Positions 34,097-42,239 of a DNA stretch of 64,000 nt are shown here, in pieces (within the stretch, counting starts at the first letter, position 1; each line of letters opens with the position of its first letter). The notes beneath the pieces were generated by a model, which was given only the letters and a program-made list of their open reading frames with translations, searched no databases and was not told the DNA's origin. Source of the stretch: Streptomyces capitiformicae (GTDB lineage Bacteria; Actinomycetota; Actinomycetes; Streptomycetales; Streptomycetaceae); assembly GCF_002214185.1 (NCBI RefSeq), contig NZ_CP022161.1, positions 4,711,767-4,775,766 of the forward strand, in the 5' to 3' direction. The translations under genes and the position numbers were made by a program.

Positions 34097-35005
34097 CTAG
34101 ACCTTCACCGGCTCCAACCGCCGCGCCCCATCGCCCCCAGCCACCTGCTGAGGCAGCGCGTGCGGCAACGCCCCGTACCAGGTGCGGGCCACCGTGTAAC
34201 CGAAGGCGAGGCACAGCATGCCGCCCACCGCGTCGAGCCAGAAGTGGTTGGCGGTGGCGACGATGACGACCAGGGTCAGCGTCGGGTAGAGCAGGCCCAG
34301 TACCCGCACCCATGGCACCGAGGCCAGCGCGAAGATCGTCAGGCCGCACCACAGGGACCAGCCGATGTGCATGGAGGGCATGGCCGCGTACTGGTTCGAC
34401 ATGTTCTTCAGGTCCCCGGAGGCCATGGAACCCCAGGTCTGGTGGACGAGGACCGTGTCGATGAAGTTCTCGCTGGTCATCAGGCGGGGCGGGGCCAGCG
34501 GATAGAAGTAGTAGCCGACCAGGGCCACCGCGGTCGTCGAGAACAGCACCAGACGCGTCGCCGCGTAACGACCCGGATGACTACGGTAGAGCCACACCAG
34601 GACACCGAGCGTGACGACGAAGTGCAGTGTCGCGTAGTAGTAGTTCATGCCGACGATGAGCCATGTGACCGAGTTCACTGCGTGATTGACCGTGTCCTCG
34701 ACGGCGATCCCGAGATGGTGCTCCACCTTCCAGATCCAGTCGGCGTTGCGGAACGCCTGGGCCTTCTGCTCCGGCACCGCGTTACGGATCAGCGAGTACG
34801 TCCAGTAACTCACCGCGATCAGCAGGATCTCGAACCAGAAACGAGGGCGACGCGGAGTCCGCAGCCGCTGAAGACAGCCCTTCTCCGCCTGCTCCGCCTG
34901 CTCCGCCTGCTCCGCCTGCTCCGCCTGCTCCGGCGCATCCGTGACCGACCGGGGAGCGGCCTGCTCCCGGCCTTCCTGCAGTGTCGTCACGGTCGAGTCA
35001 CCCAT
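34097..35005 (-). CDS. PAP2 superfamily membrane phosphatase / phosphotransferase
   Basis: The 302-residue protein has an N-terminal hydrophilic part with a perfect EQA repeat (five units, encoded by 9-bp tandem repeats at about 34881-34931), then about six membrane helices. PAP2-like residues are seen in YPLAPPRLM, AAMPSMHIGWSLWCG (the SxxxH motif) and ATANHFWLDAVGG, which supply the catalytic His pair. This arrangement is typical of actinobacterial inositol phosphotransferase or lipid phosphatase relatives. The start is uncertain: ATG 35005 (MGDSTVTTLQ) or ATG 35032, nine codons earlier; neither has a well-spaced ribosome binding site. It lies behind malR on the same strand. Confidence 0.87.
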   Translation of the reverse strand: MGDSTVTTLQEGREQAAPRSVTDAPEQAEQAEQAEQAEQAEKGCLQRLRTPRRPRFWFEILLIAVSYWTYSLIRNAVPEQKAQAFRNADWIWKVEHHLGIAVEDTVNHAVNSVTWLIVGMNYYYATLHFVVTLGVLVWLYRSHPGRYAATRLVLFSTTAVALVGYYFYPLAPPRLMTSENFIDTVLVHQTWGSMASGDLKNMSNQYAAMPSMHIGWSLWCGLTIFALASVPWVRVLGLLYPTLTLVVIVATANHFWLDAVGGMLCLAFGYTVARTWYGALPHALPQQVAGGDGARRLEPVKV

Positions 35006-35149
35006 GGGCACAGAGTTTGCCAGAAAAGCCATACCCCACCGATCATCCTCTGGTCGGGTTCAATCCGCACGCTCGTCGGGGTACGCCACAGGGTTCCCTA
35101 CTTCGCACGTATTGCACCGTCCCCCGTTCTCTCCCTCTTGAGGACGAGT

Positions 35150-36295
35150 TCAGGAACGAGTGCGTTCCACCAGAGAACCGAGAGAACCAGGGGCCGAAGC
35201 GGTCGACCCGCGCACCACCAGTTCCGGCATGAACACGAACTCGCTGTGCGGGGCGGGCGTCCCGCCGATCTCCTCCAGCAACGTACGCACCGCCGCCTGC
35301 CCCATGGCCGGGACCGGCTTGCGGATCGTCGTCAGCGGTGGGTCCGTGAAGGCGATCAAGGGGGAGTCGTCGAAGCCGACCACCGAGATGTCCTGCGGGA
35401 CCTGCAGACCCCGCTGACGTGCCGCCCGGATCGCACCGAGCGCCATCATGTCGCTCGCGCACACCACCGCCGTACAGTCCCGGTCGATGAGCGCCATGGC
35501 CGCCGCCTGGCCGCCCTCCAGGGTGTAGAGGGAGTGCTGGACGAGCTCGGACTCGACGTCCGCGGCGTTCAGTCGCAGCTGGTCCTGCATCGTACGGACG
35601 AAGCCCTCGATCTTGCGTTGCACGGGAACGAAGCGCTTCGGGCCGAGGGCCAGCCCTATCCGGGTGTGACCGAGCGACACCAGATGCGTCACCGCCAGGT
35701 TCATCGCCGCGCGGTCGTCCGGCGAGATGAAGGGCGCCTGCACCTTGGGGGAGAAGCCGTCCACCAGCACGAACGGCACGCCCTGCGCCCGCAGTTGCTC
35801 ATAGCGCTGCATGTCCGCGGAGGTGTCCGCGTGCAGACCGGAGACGAAGATGATGCCGGCGACCCCGCGGTCGACGAGCATCTCCGTCAGCTCGTCCTCC
35901 GTGGACCCACCAGGGGTCTGGGTGGCGAGGACCGGGGTGTAGCCCTGCCGGGTCAGCGCCTGGCCGATGACCTGGGCCAGGGCCGGGAATATCGGGTTCT
36001 CCAGCTCCGGGGTTATCAGGCCCACCAGGCCCGCGCTGCGCTGCCGCAGCCGTACCGGCCGCTCGTAGCCCAGGACGTCGAGGGCGGCGAGGACTGACTG
36101 GCGGGTGGTCGCGGCGACGCCCGGCTTCCCGTTCAGGACGCGGCTGACAGTCGCCTCGCTGACCCCCGCCTGGGCTGCGATGTCGGCAAGCCGTGTGGTC
36201 ACAGCACCGGACTGTACCGGCCAGGTCTCCGCTTGCCCACCGGCCCGGCGCCGGGTGCGGGCGGGGGTGCGGCCCGCTGCGGGCTGCTGCGTCAT
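35150..36295 (-). CDS. malR: LacI family repressor of the maltose operon
   Basis: The 381-residue protein has an N-terminal extension rich in Arg/Ala, then a LacI helix-turn-helix, TRLADIAAQAGVSEATVSRVLNGK split over about residues 34-57, with VSEATVSRVLNG as recognition and hinge region, and a periplasmic-binding-protein-like effector domain (VGLITPELENPIFPALAQVI; AIPPVGFDDSPLIAFTDPPLTT-like C-terminal strand). It is divergent from malE, as MalR is in Streptomyces, where it represses maltose and amylase genes. ATG 36295 follows CGAGGGA; the longer frame to 36409 overlaps operator-like DNA. GCAAG-type dyads in its own promoter and at malE suggest autoregulation. Confidence 0.93.
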   Translation of the reverse strand: MTQQPAAGRTPARTRRRAGGQAETWPVQSGAVTTRLADIAAQAGVSEATVSRVLNGKPGVAATTRQSVLAALDVLGYERPVRLRQRSAGLVGLITPELENPIFPALAQVIGQALTRQGYTPVLATQTPGGSTEDELTEMLVDRGVAGIIFVSGLHADTSADMQRYEQLRAQGVPFVLVDGFSPKVQAPFISPDDRAAMNLAVTHLVSLGHTRIGLALGPKRFVPVQRKIEGFVRTMQDQLRLNAADVESELVQHSLYTLEGGQAAAMALIDRDCTAVVCASDMMALGAIRAARQRGLQVPQDISVVGFDDSPLIAFTDPPLTTIRKPVPAMGQAAVRTLLEEIGGTPAPHSEFVFMPELVVRGSTASAPGSLGSLVERTRS

Positions 36296-36383
36296 CGCGG
36301 TCCCTCGTGATTCTGGTCGGTGTCCGGTGCCCCGCGTCCGCAAGGCGCTGACGGGGTGATGATTCCCGCCGCCGCAAGGGATG

Positions 36384-36406
36384 GCAAGAGCTTGCAGAGT
36401 CTTGCA
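36384..36406. promoter_or_regulatory. LacI/MalR-type operator near malR
   Basis: GCAAGAGCTTGC (36384-36395) is a dyad with 5-bp arms, followed by a second cttgca at 36401-36406. The half-site matches the one at malE and at the amylase gene, about 90 bp upstream of the malR start. Confidence 0.6.
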
Positions 36407-36409
36407 CAC

Positions 36410-36541
36410 CGTTCCCGTATGCGTTGATCACCGCTCCCGTATGCGTTGATTACCGCTCCCGTATGCGTTGATTACCGCTCCCGTATGCGTTGATTACCGC
36501 TCCCGTATGCGTTGATTACCTCTCCCGTATGCGCTGATCAC
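36410..36541. repeat. Six tandem 22-bp repeats in the malR-malE control region
   Basis: Units start at 36410, 36432, 36454, 36476, 36498 and 36520. Units 2-5 are identical (core cgctcccgtatgcgttgatt); units 1 and 6 differ at two or three bases. Two helical turns per unit would put equal sites on one DNA face, as in iterons. No frame runs through it with coding bias. Confidence 0.95.
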
Positions 36542-36601
36542 CTGGGAATAGGGGCGTCCGGGTGATCTCGCACAGGTCACGACGGGGTAACCATCCGCGT
36601 T

Positions 36602-36624
36602 TCTTGCACTTTTTTGCTGCAAGA
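36602..36624 (+). promoter_or_regulatory. MalR operator at malE
   Basis: TCTTGCA (36602-36608) and TGCAAGA (36618-36624) are perfect 7-bp arms with a 9-bp T-rich spacer, about 170 bp before the malE start. It resembles the TCTTGCAGCAAGA dyad at the amylase gene (50336). Binding by MalR would block the malE promoter. Confidence 0.7.
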
Positions 36625-36792
36625 CCTTTCGCGCCGCTTACATCGCTGTTACGTTCGGCCACGCCCGGCGGCGTCCCCCACTCTCGAACCGACTCGAGCG
36701 GGAGGGGCCCCATCGGCGCGGCCGGCACTCGGCAGCAGCGGCGGACGGGGCCCTCTGCCCAGCACACGGGCTTTCACCCTCAAGGAGATCTC

Positions 36793-38064
36793 ATGCGGCG
36801 TGGCATAGCGGCCACCGCGCTGGTGGCGTCGATCGCCCTCACGGCGACGGCCTGCGGCGGAAGCGACAGCGGCGACTCGGCCGACGGTCCGGTCACCATC
36901 ACCTGGTGGGACACCTCCAACGCCACCAATGAGGCACCCACGTACAAGGCCTTGGTCAAGGAGTTCGAGGCCGCCAACAAGGACATCAAGGTCAAGTACG
37001 TCAATGTGCCCTTCGACCAGGCACAGAACAAGTTCGACACCGCCGCCGGAGCCTCCGGCGCCCCGGACGTGCTGCGCTCCGAGGTCGGCTGGACCCCCGC
37101 CTTCGCCAAGAAGGGCTTCTTCGCGCCGCTGGACGGCACCGAGGCTCTCGCGGACCAGGACAAGTTCCAGGACAACCTGATCAAGCAGGCCCAGTACGAG
37201 GGCAAGACGTACGGTGTCCCGTTCGTCACCGACACCCTCGCGCTGGTCTACAACAAGGAGCTCTTCGAGAAGGCCGGCATCACCGAGGCCCCGAAGACCT
37301 GGGACGACCTGAAGAAGGCCGCCGCCACCATCAAGGACAAGACCGGCGTCGACGGCTACTGGGGATCCACCCAGGCCTACTACGCCCAGTCCTTCCTCCA
37401 CGGCGAGGGCACCGACACCGTCGACGCCGCCGGCAAGAAGATCACCGTCAACTCCGCCGAGGCCAAGAAGGCGTACGGCACCTGGCTGAGCCTCTTCGAC
37501 GGCAAGGGCCTGCACAAGGCCGACACCACCGCCGACGCCTACGCCCACATCCAGGACGCCTTCGTCAACGGCAAGGTCGCCGCGATCATCCAGGGCCCCT
37601 GGGAGATCACGAACTTCTACAAGGGCAGCGCCTTCAAGGACAAGGCCAACCTGGGCATCGCTACCGTCCCGGCCGGCTCCACCGGCAAGGCGGGCGCCCC
37701 GACTGGCGGCCACAACCTCTCCGTCTACGCCGGCTCGGACAAGGCGCACCAGGAGGCGTCGCTGAAGTTGGTCAACTTCATGACCTCGGCGAAGTCCCAG
37801 GAGACCATCGCCCTGAAGAACTCCACGCTGCCCACGCGCGACGACGCCTACACCGCCGAGGTCAAGGCCGACCCGGGCATCGCCGGCTACCAGACCGTCC
37901 TCGCCGTCGCCCAGCCGCGCCCGGAGCTGCCCGAGTACAGCTCCCTGTGGACCCCGCTCGACACCGAGCTGCTGGCCGTCGCGGGCGGCAAGGAGCCCCT
38001 GGACAAGGGCCTGAGCAACGCGGAGACCGCGATCGCCAAGCTGGTCCCGGACTTCAGCAAGTGA
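36793..38064 (+). CDS. malE: Maltose/maltodextrin-binding lipoprotein
   Basis: The 423-residue protein starts with a lipoprotein signal peptide ending in TATAC, with the lipidated Cys at residue 21 after a basic MRRG and a hydrophobic core, so it is anchored outside the membrane. The mature part is an extracellular solute-binding protein family 1 fold: VTITWWDTSNATNE, FDTAAGASGAPDVLRSEVGW, YGVPFVTDTLALVYNKELF, GKVAAIIQGPWEI. It captures maltose or maltodextrins for MalFG. ATG 36793 follows an AAGGAG site six bases upstream; the frame is open to 36562 but reads leader DNA. It heads the malE-malF-malG-aglA run. Confidence 0.96.
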   Translation: MRRGIAATALVASIALTATACGGSDSGDSADGPVTITWWDTSNATNEAPTYKALVKEFEAANKDIKVKYVNVPFDQAQNKFDTAAGASGAPDVLRSEVGWTPAFAKKGFFAPLDGTEALADQDKFQDNLIKQAQYEGKTYGVPFVTDTLALVYNKELFEKAGITEAPKTWDDLKKAAATIKDKTGVDGYWGSTQAYYAQSFLHGEGTDTVDAAGKKITVNSAEAKKAYGTWLSLFDGKGLHKADTTADAYAHIQDAFVNGKVAAIIQGPWEITNFYKGSAFKDKANLGIATVPAGSTGKAGAPTGGHNLSVYAGSDKAHQEASLKLVNFMTSAKSQETIALKNSTLPTRDDAYTAEVKADPGIAGYQTVLAVAQPRPELPEYSSLWTPLDTELLAVAGGKEPLDKGLSNAETAIAKLVPDFSK

Positions 38065-38070
38065 CCCCGA

Positions 38071-38120
38071 GTGGCCGCCGCACCCGCCTTGTGTCTTCGG
38101 GGGACGGGTGGGGCGGCCAC
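38071..38120 (+). promoter_or_regulatory. Intercistronic hairpin between malE and malF
   Basis: gtggccgcc (38071-38079) pairs with ggcggccac (38112-38120), and inner cacccg/cgggtg segments extend the stem. In binding-protein transport operons such a structure often protects the first gene's mRNA and lets fewer polymerases through, giving more MalE than MalFG. Confidence 0.6.
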
Positions 38121-38179
38121 CGGCCTCCACCCAGGCCCAGCCCTCGATCTCCCAGTGATCTTCCAGAAGGTGTCGAACG

Positions 38180-39184
38180 ATGACAGTCGCCATCGACCGC
38201 GCGACCGGCAAGCGCCGCGGTGAGCCGAGCGGGCGCCCCGGCCCGCTGACGCGTCTGAAGAACGGGTACCAGCGCTACTGGTACGCGTACGCGATGATCG
38301 CCCCCGTGGTCGTCGTGCTCGGCGTCCTCGTGGTGTACCCCCTGGTACGCGGCTTCTACCTCACCCTCACCAACGCCAACAGCCTCAACTCGGCGCGCAG
38401 GATCGGCGTCAACGAGATCGAGGCCACCTACGAGTTCATCGGCCTGGACAACTACGCCGACATCCTCTGGGGCCCGACCTCGTACGACCGCTTCTGGTCG
38501 CACTTCATCTGGACGATCGTCTGGACCGCGCTCTGCGTCACCCTGCACTACGTCATCGGCCTCGGCCTCGCGCTGCTGCTCAACCAGAAGCTGCACGGCC
38601 GCACCCTCTACCGGCTGATCCTGGTCCTGCCCTGGGCGGTACCCACCTTCGTCACCGTGTTCGGCTGGCGGTTCATGCTCGCCGACGGCGGCATCATCAA
38701 TGCCGGCCTCGAAACGCTGCACCTGCCGACACCGCTGTGGCTGGAGGACACCTTCTGGCAGCGGTTCGCCGCGGTCATGGTCAACACGTGGTGCGGGGTG
38801 CCGTTCATGATGGTCTCGCTGCTCGGCGGCCTCCAGTCCATCGACACCTCGCTGTACGAGGCCGCCGAGATGGACGGCGCGAGCGCCTGGCAGCGCTTCC
38901 GGTACGTCACCCTGCCGGGCCTGCGAACCGTCAGCTCCACCGTCGTACTCCTCGGCGTGATCTGGACGTTCAACCAGTTCGCCGTCATCTTCCTGCTGTT
39001 CGGCGACACCGCGCCCGAGGCGCAGATCCTTGTGACCTGGGCGTACTACCTGGGCTTCGGGCAGCAGCCGCGTGACTTCGCGCAGTCGGCGGCCTACGGC
39101 ATCCTGCTGCTGGCCATCCTGATCGTCTTCACCTCCGTCTACCGCCGCTGGCTGAACCGCGATGAGCAGCAGCTCGCGATCTGA
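38180..39184 (+). CDS. malF: Maltose ABC transporter permease
   Basis: The 334-residue membrane protein has about six helices and the binding-protein-dependent permease loop EAAEMDGASAWQRFRYVTLP near residues 235-254, the EAA motif that contacts the ATPase. It forms the inner-membrane channel with MalG for sugar delivered by MalE. No ATPase gene is nearby; in Streptomyces the shared ATPase MsiK, encoded elsewhere, serves several sugar transporters. The start ATG 38180 follows GAAGG. The malG start lies 14 bases after its stop, so the two are coupled. Confidence 0.95.
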   Translation: MTVAIDRATGKRRGEPSGRPGPLTRLKNGYQRYWYAYAMIAPVVVVLGVLVVYPLVRGFYLTLTNANSLNSARRIGVNEIEATYEFIGLDNYADILWGPTSYDRFWSHFIWTIVWTALCVTLHYVIGLGLALLLNQKLHGRTLYRLILVLPWAVPTFVTVFGWRFMLADGGIINAGLETLHLPTPLWLEDTFWQRFAAVMVNTWCGVPFMMVSLLGGLQSIDTSLYEAAEMDGASAWQRFRYVTLPGLRTVSSTVVLLGVIWTFNQFAVIFLLFGDTAPEAQILVTWAYYLGFGQQPRDFAQSAAYGILLLAILIVFTSVYRRWLNRDEQQLAI

Positions 39185-39197
39185 GGCAGGAGCCACC

Positions 39198-40127
39198 ATG
39201 AGCACGACCAGTACGAGCACTGTTGAGACCACGGCTCCGGCGGGCCGCCGTACGACCGCGGACCCGGGCCCGGCCGCGCCCCGCAGGCAGCGGCGGCGGG
39301 GCGAGGTCGGCTTCGCGGGCGCCTTCGTCTCCCACGCGATCCTCACCGGGGCGAGCCTGGCCGCGCTCTTCCCGATCGCCTGGCTGGTCTACCTGTCCCT
39401 CGGCCCGGACAAGGACGACTACCTCCACCCCGAGCGCATCTTCGGGAAGATGACGTTCGACAACTACACGTTCGTGCTCCAGAAGACCTCGTTCTTCGAC
39501 TGGCTGATCAGCACGCTCGTCGTCTCGCTCGGCACCACGATCATCGGCGTCCTGATCGCCGCCACCACCGGCTACGCGGTCTCGCGCATGCGCTTCCCGG
39601 GCTACCGGAAGTTCATGTGGGTACTCCTGGTCACACAGATGTTCCCGGTAGCCGTACTGATGGTGCCGATGTACGAGATTCTCTCCGAACTCCAGCTCAT
39701 CGACAGCTACCTTGGTCTCATCCTCGTCTACTGCTCGACGGCCGTGCCGTACTGCGCCTGGCTGCTCAAGGGTTACTTCGACACGATCCCGTTCGAGATC
39801 GACGAGGCGGGACGCGTCGACGGGCTGACCCCCTTCGGCACGTTCGCGCGGCTGATCCTGCCGCTCGCCAAGCCGGGGCTGGCGGTCGCCGCGTTCTACA
39901 GCTTCATCACCGCGTTCGGGGAGGTCGCCTTCGCCTCGACGTTCATGCTGTCGGACACGAAGTACACCTTCGCGGTCGGCCTGCAGAGCTTCGTCAGCGA
40001 GCACGACGCCCAGCGCAACCTCATGGCCGCCACCGCGGTACTGGTCGCGATCCCCGTCTCCGCGTTCTTCTACGTGGTGCAGAAGAACCTGGTGGCCGGC
40101 CTCACGGCGGGTGGCACCAAGGGCTGA
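39198..40127 (+). CDS. malG: Maltose ABC transporter permease
   Basis: The 309-residue membrane protein is the MalG partner, with about six helices, an N-terminal hydrophilic segment of some 45 residues, and the EAA loop DEAGRVDGLTPFGTFARLILP near residues 198-218 (written here only in part as motif EAGRVDG). ATG 39198 follows AGGAG by six bases; ATG 39162 in the same frame overlaps malF and is rejected. A hairpin (40145-40166) lies between it and aglA. Confidence 0.94.
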   Translation: MSTTSTSTVETTAPAGRRTTADPGPAAPRRQRRRGEVGFAGAFVSHAILTGASLAALFPIAWLVYLSLGPDKDDYLHPERIFGKMTFDNYTFVLQKTSFFDWLISTLVVSLGTTIIGVLIAATTGYAVSRMRFPGYRKFMWVLLVTQMFPVAVLMVPMYEILSELQLIDSYLGLILVYCSTAVPYCAWLLKGYFDTIPFEIDEAGRVDGLTPFGTFARLILPLAKPGLAVAAFYSFITAFGEVAFASTFMLSDTKYTFAVGLQSFVSEHDAQRNLMAATAVLVAIPVSAFFYVVQKNLVAGLTAGGTKG

Positions 40128-40144
40128 CGCCCACCCCTGTGACT

Positions 40145-40166
40145 CCCGTACGCCTTGCCGTACGGG
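40145..40166 (+). promoter_or_regulatory. Hairpin between malG and aglA
   Basis: cccgtacg (40145-40152) and cgtacggg (40159-40166) are perfect 8-bp arms with a 6-nt loop. It may weakly terminate or process the transcript between transport genes and the glucosidase. Confidence 0.55.
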
Positions 40167-40292
40167 TGGCGGCCGCGGTGTCCATCCGACCCCGCTGTCA
40201 CCGCGGCCGCCTCGTCAACCGACGACCCGAGACACCGAAGTCCGAGAATGCCCCCAACTCCGTTACGAACTCCCTTACGTACCAAGGACGTC

Positions 40293-42011
40293 ATGAGCCA
40301 GCACTCTGCCGCCGACCCGGCCGACAACTCCGCTCTCGCCACCGTCGCCTCCCGCCGCGACTGGTGGCGCGACGCGGTGATCTACCAGGTCTATCCGCGC
40401 AGCTTCGCCGACAGCAACGGCGACGGCATGGGCGACCTGGAGGGCGTACGTTCCCGACTCCCGTATCTGCGTGATCTGGGCGTCGACGCGGTCTGGCTGT
40501 CGCCCTTCTACGCCTCCCCGCAGGCGGACGCCGGCTACGACGTGGCCGACTACCGCGCCGTCGATCCCATGTTCGGCAACCTGCTGGACGCCGACGCCCT
40601 GATCCGCGACGCCCACGAGCTGGGCCTCAGGATCATCGTCGACCTGGTGCCCAACCACTCCTCGGACCAGCACGAGTGGTTCAGGCGGGCGGTGGCGGAG
40701 GGCCCGGGCTCGCCGCTCCGCGACCGCTACCACTTCCGCCCGGGGAAGGGGGTCGACGGCGAACTCCCCCCGAACGACTGGGAGTCCATCTTCGGCGGCC
40801 CGGCCTGGACCCAGGTGGAGGATGGCGAGTGGTACCTCCACCTCTTCGCCCCCGAACAGCCCGACTTCAACTGGGAACACCCGGCGGTGGGCGATGAGTT
40901 CCGCTCCATCCTCCGCTTCTGGCTGGACATGGGCGTGGACGGCTTCCGCATCGACGTGGCCCACGGCCTGGTGAAGGCGGACGGCCTCCCCGACCTGGGC
41001 GCCCACGACCAGCTGAAGCTGCTGGGCAACGATGTCATGCCGTTCTTCGACCAGGACGGCGTGCACGAGATCTACCGCGAATGGCGGGAGGTCCTGGACG
41101 AGTACGCGAACAAGAAGGGGCCCGAAGGGCCTTCCGCAGAAGGGCGGTGGTGGGAGACGGGAGGGCGCATTTTCGTGGCGGAGGCCTGGACCCCGACGGT
41201 CGAACGCACGGCGAACTACGTCCGCCCCGACGAACTCCACCAGGCCTTCAACTTCCAGTACCTGAGCACGGAGTGGGACGCGGCGGAACTTCGAGTCGTC
41301 ATCGACCGCACCCTGGACGCCATGCGCCCGGTGAACGCCCCCGCGACCTGGGTGTTGTCGAACCACGACGTAACCCGCCACGCGACCCGCTTCGCCAACG
41401 AACCGGGCCTGGGCACACAGATCCGCCTGGCCGGCGACCGCGAACTGGGCCTGCGCCGCGCCCGCGCCGCCTCGCTCCTCATGCTGGCACTACCGGGTTC
41501 GGCGTACGTCTACCAGGGCGAGGAGCTGGGCCTCCCCGACGTCGTCGACCTCCCGGACGAGGTCCGCCAGGACCCCGCGTTCTTCCGCGGCGCCGGCCAG
41601 GACGGCTTCCGCGACGGCTGCCGGGTCCCGATCCCGTGGACGCGGAGCGGTTCGTCGTACGGCTTCGGCGAGGGCGGCTCCTGGCTCCCGCAGCCCCCGG
41701 AATGGGCCGACCTGAGCGTCGAGGCCCAGACGGGCGAGCCGGACTCGACCCTGGAGCTCTACCGCACCGCACTTGCCGTACGGCGGGAACAGCCGAACCT
41801 CGGCGCGGGCGACTCGGTCGAATGGCTGAAGGCTCCGGAGGGCGTCCTCGCCTTCCGCCGGGGCGACTTCGTATGCGTCGCCAACACGACGGGGGAGGCG
41901 GTCCGGATTCCGGCGTATGGCGACGTCCTGATCGCCAGCGGCGAGGTGACTGTGGTGGACGATGAGGCGAAGCTGCCGGGGGACACGACGGTGTGGTGGG
42001 CGACGGCCTGA
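40293..42011 (+). CDS. aglA: Alpha-glucosidase (GH13 family)
   Basis: The 572-residue protein is a cytoplasmic GH13 enzyme starting with DWWRDAVIYQVYPRSFADSN. The catalytic residues are in place: nucleophile Asp in GFRIDVAHG near 221, acid/base Glu in FVAEAWTP near 297, and Asp in VLSNHDVTRH near 360. It cleaves glucose from maltose and maltodextrins imported by MalEFG. No signal peptide is present. ATG 40293 has an AAGGA site five bases upstream; the longer frame from 40155 is not supported. It ends the maltose operon at a terminator (42073-42097). Confidence 0.94.
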   Translation: MSQHSAADPADNSALATVASRRDWWRDAVIYQVYPRSFADSNGDGMGDLEGVRSRLPYLRDLGVDAVWLSPFYASPQADAGYDVADYRAVDPMFGNLLDADALIRDAHELGLRIIVDLVPNHSSDQHEWFRRAVAEGPGSPLRDRYHFRPGKGVDGELPPNDWESIFGGPAWTQVEDGEWYLHLFAPEQPDFNWEHPAVGDEFRSILRFWLDMGVDGFRIDVAHGLVKADGLPDLGAHDQLKLLGNDVMPFFDQDGVHEIYREWREVLDEYANKKGPEGPSAEGRWWETGGRIFVAEAWTPTVERTANYVRPDELHQAFNFQYLSTEWDAAELRVVIDRTLDAMRPVNAPATWVLSNHDVTRHATRFANEPGLGTQIRLAGDRELGLRRARAASLLMLALPGSAYVYQGEELGLPDVVDLPDEVRQDPAFFRGAGQDGFRDGCRVPIPWTRSGSSYGFGEGGSWLPQPPEWADLSVEAQTGEPDSTLELYRTALAVRREQPNLGAGDSVEWLKAPEGVLAFRRGDFVCVANTTGEAVRIPAYGDVLIASGEVTVVDDEAKLPGDTTVWWATA

Positions 42012-42072
42012 GGATGTCGTAGGGAGCGGTTGCCGCGGGTGCCTGCGGCGTTCGAGGCAGGGCAGACGGGAA

Positions 42073-42097
42073 GCCCCGACCAGTGAATGGTCGGGGC
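42073..42097 (+). terminator. Terminator of the maltose operon
   Basis: Perfect 10-bp arms gccccgacca (42073-42082) and tggtcggggc (42088-42097) with a 5-nt loop, 61 bp after aglA. It also marks the left edge of the accessory island. Confidence 0.85.
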
Positions 42098-42239
42098 CGG
42101 TCCCATTCGGTGCCGCCCGGTGCTCGGCCACGATGTATGCCGGACGCTGATGAGGCCACTGTCGAATCCGGCCCGTCGTTGTCGGTGGCTCCCTCTACCC
42201 TCAGGCGGAGACAGCTTTACCGCTGTGAAGGGGGAGCAG

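Noticed and set aside
36410..36541. CRISPR array
   Set aside because: The 22-bp units directly abut without spacers, and no cas genes are near.
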